Shown: in pieces, positions 6,024-6,769 of the stretch
How positions within the stretch are numbered: position 1 is the first letter of the stretch
Layout: every line of letters starts with the position of its first letter
Origin: Oscillospiraceae bacterium
GTDB taxonomy: Bacteria; Bacillota; Clostridia; Oscillospirales; Ruminococcaceae
Direction: 5' to 3'
Length of the DNA: 6,769 bases
Assembly (NCBI GenBank): GCA_018110855.1
Contig: JAGBFZ010000092.1
Coordinates: 1-6,769, forward strand
Program-made: the position numbers and the translations under genes
Notes under the pieces: generated by a model
The model's database searches: none
What the model was told of the DNA's origin: nothing
Seen by the model: only the letters and a program-made list of their open reading frames with translations

Positions 6024-6769
6024 TCAATCGATCGCTCCCCAGACAACATTCTGGAGCCTTCTTGTGAAATCGGTGCAGCCTGTATATGCCTGCTGGACGA
6101 AGTACATAAAGGCAAGCTCTTCCTTGGGGTCTATGCAGAAATAGCAGCCCAGCATTCCGTCCCAGCCAAATTCGCCCTTGGTGCCGTTCATTCCTGCGGC
6201 ATGAGGGTCTGCAAGGACACGCATGAAATTGCCGTAGCCCTGTCCTATCATGCTGTCCCAGTTAAGGGTGGCTCTCTGGGCGTCTGTCAGTCCGTCCGAA
6301 GCCATCAGCTCAACGGTTTTTCTGCCGAGGATACGGACTCCGTTTGCCGAGCCTCTGCCCATGAGCATTTTCACGAATTTTGAATAATCCTCAAGGGTGG
6401 AGACAAGTCCCGCTCCGCCTGATTCAAAGGCAGGGGGAGCCTTGAAATCGGTGGTGCAGAGGTCGTGATTCGTATATACTGCGTTGCCCTCGGGGGTCTG
6501 CACATAAGGGGTCGCAAGGCGGTCATGCTTTTCCTCGGGAACGTAAAAGCCTGTGTCATTCATTCCAAGCGGCTCGAATATCTCCTTTTTGAGAAATTCG
6601 CTGTATTTCATTCCGCTGACTGTTTCAATGACTGCTGCCATTATATCCGCTGACGCTCCGTATTCCCATTTTGCTCCCGGGGTAAAGGCGAGAGGAACAT
6701 TTCCCATTTCAAGGGCAAAATCTCGGGTGGCAAGGAGCTTGCCGCACTTTTCGTATGCATCTGCCTGTC
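6024..6769 (-). CDS. Serine hydrolase, beta-lactamase class C/PBP-like family (5' part outside window)
   Basis: The visible 247 residues are the C-terminal portion, and the frame stays open to the right edge, so the Met codon at 6707 is internal. FTPGAKWEYGASADIMAAVIE (6678-6614 region) is the family's second active-site segment. The catalytic Tyr is kept, while the classical YxN is replaced by the Y-G-A-S-x-D form seen in many family members. KEIFEPLGMNDTGFYVP and the late GEFGWDGMLGCYFCIDPKEE segment (third motif region) are also typical. The SxxK nucleophile motif should lie beyond the window. Members include esterases, D-amino-peptidases, carboxypeptidases and true beta-lactamases; the substrate cannot be told here. 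No signal peptide or export signal can be judged. No T-tract terminator follows the TGA at 6024-6026. Confidence 0.9.
   Translation of the reverse strand, partial: QADAYEKCGKLLATRDFALEMGNVPLAFTPGAKWEYGASADIMAAVIETVSGMKYSEFLKKEIFEPLGMNDTGFYVPEEKHDRLATPYVQTPEGNAVYTNHDLCTTDFKAPPAFESGGAGLVSTLEDYSKFVKMLMGRGSANGVRILGRKTVELMASDGLTDAQRATLNWDSMIGQGYGNFMRVLADPHAAGMNGTKGEFGWDGMLGCYFCIDPKEELAFMYFVQQAYTGCTDFTRRLQNVVWGAID

Noticed and set aside
6035..6056. Hairpin CCAGA/TCTGG near the end of the serine hydrolase gene
   Set aside because: It lies inside the coding region and has no T tract on either strand, so it is not supported as a terminator.
6013..6452. Three copies of TGAAATCGGT (6013, 6065, 6443)
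   Set aside because: Two copies are Thr-Asp-Phe codons in the hydrolase and the third is just past its stop; spacing is irregular, so chance or codon preference explains them.

Overview
The window looks like chromosomal DNA from a Gram-positive gut or rumen Firmicute of the Ruminococcus/Oscillospiraceae kind. This is inferred from the strong GGAGG-type ribosome sites, a TTG start, consensus extended -10 promoters, and a FecR-like protein with a Thr/Ser/Glu-rich linker and Listeria-Bacteroides-type repeats. No marker gene fixes the taxon. I see no rRNA, tRNA, CRISPR array, insertion sequence or phage gene.

Left part (1-1660, + strand): the 3' part of a membrane-bound class III adenylate cyclase, probably the CHASE2 type. 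It overlaps by ATGA a TIM-barrel sugar phosphate isomerase/epimerase-like gene, so the two are very likely co-transcribed and translationally coupled.

Centre (1661-4874, + strand): a consensus promoter (1754-1782) starts a leader RNA that folds as a GEMM-I (cyclic di-GMP class I) riboswitch. Its hallmarks are a GAAA tetraloop, the canonical 11-nt tetraloop receptor (CCUAAG/UAUGG), the GCAAAGC core and a closing P1 helix. An apparent terminator/antiterminator switch and a GGAGG site follow. The controlled gene starts at TTG 1950, not at the longer in-frame ATG at 1863, which lies inside the aptamer. It encodes a 974-residue membrane-anchored FecR-domain protein with a long linker and three to four tandem beta-rich repeats. 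Read together, a cAMP-producing cyclase sits next to a surface protein gene controlled by cyclic di-GMP, which suggests a junction of two nucleotide second messengers at the cell envelope (inference).

Right part (4875-6769, - strand): a perfect 17-bp hairpin is shared by the convergent genes. Next come an unrecognised five-helix membrane protein with an acidic Ser/Glu/Thr tail, its promoter, and the 3' part of a serine hydrolase of the beta-lactamase class C/PBP-like family that runs off the right edge.
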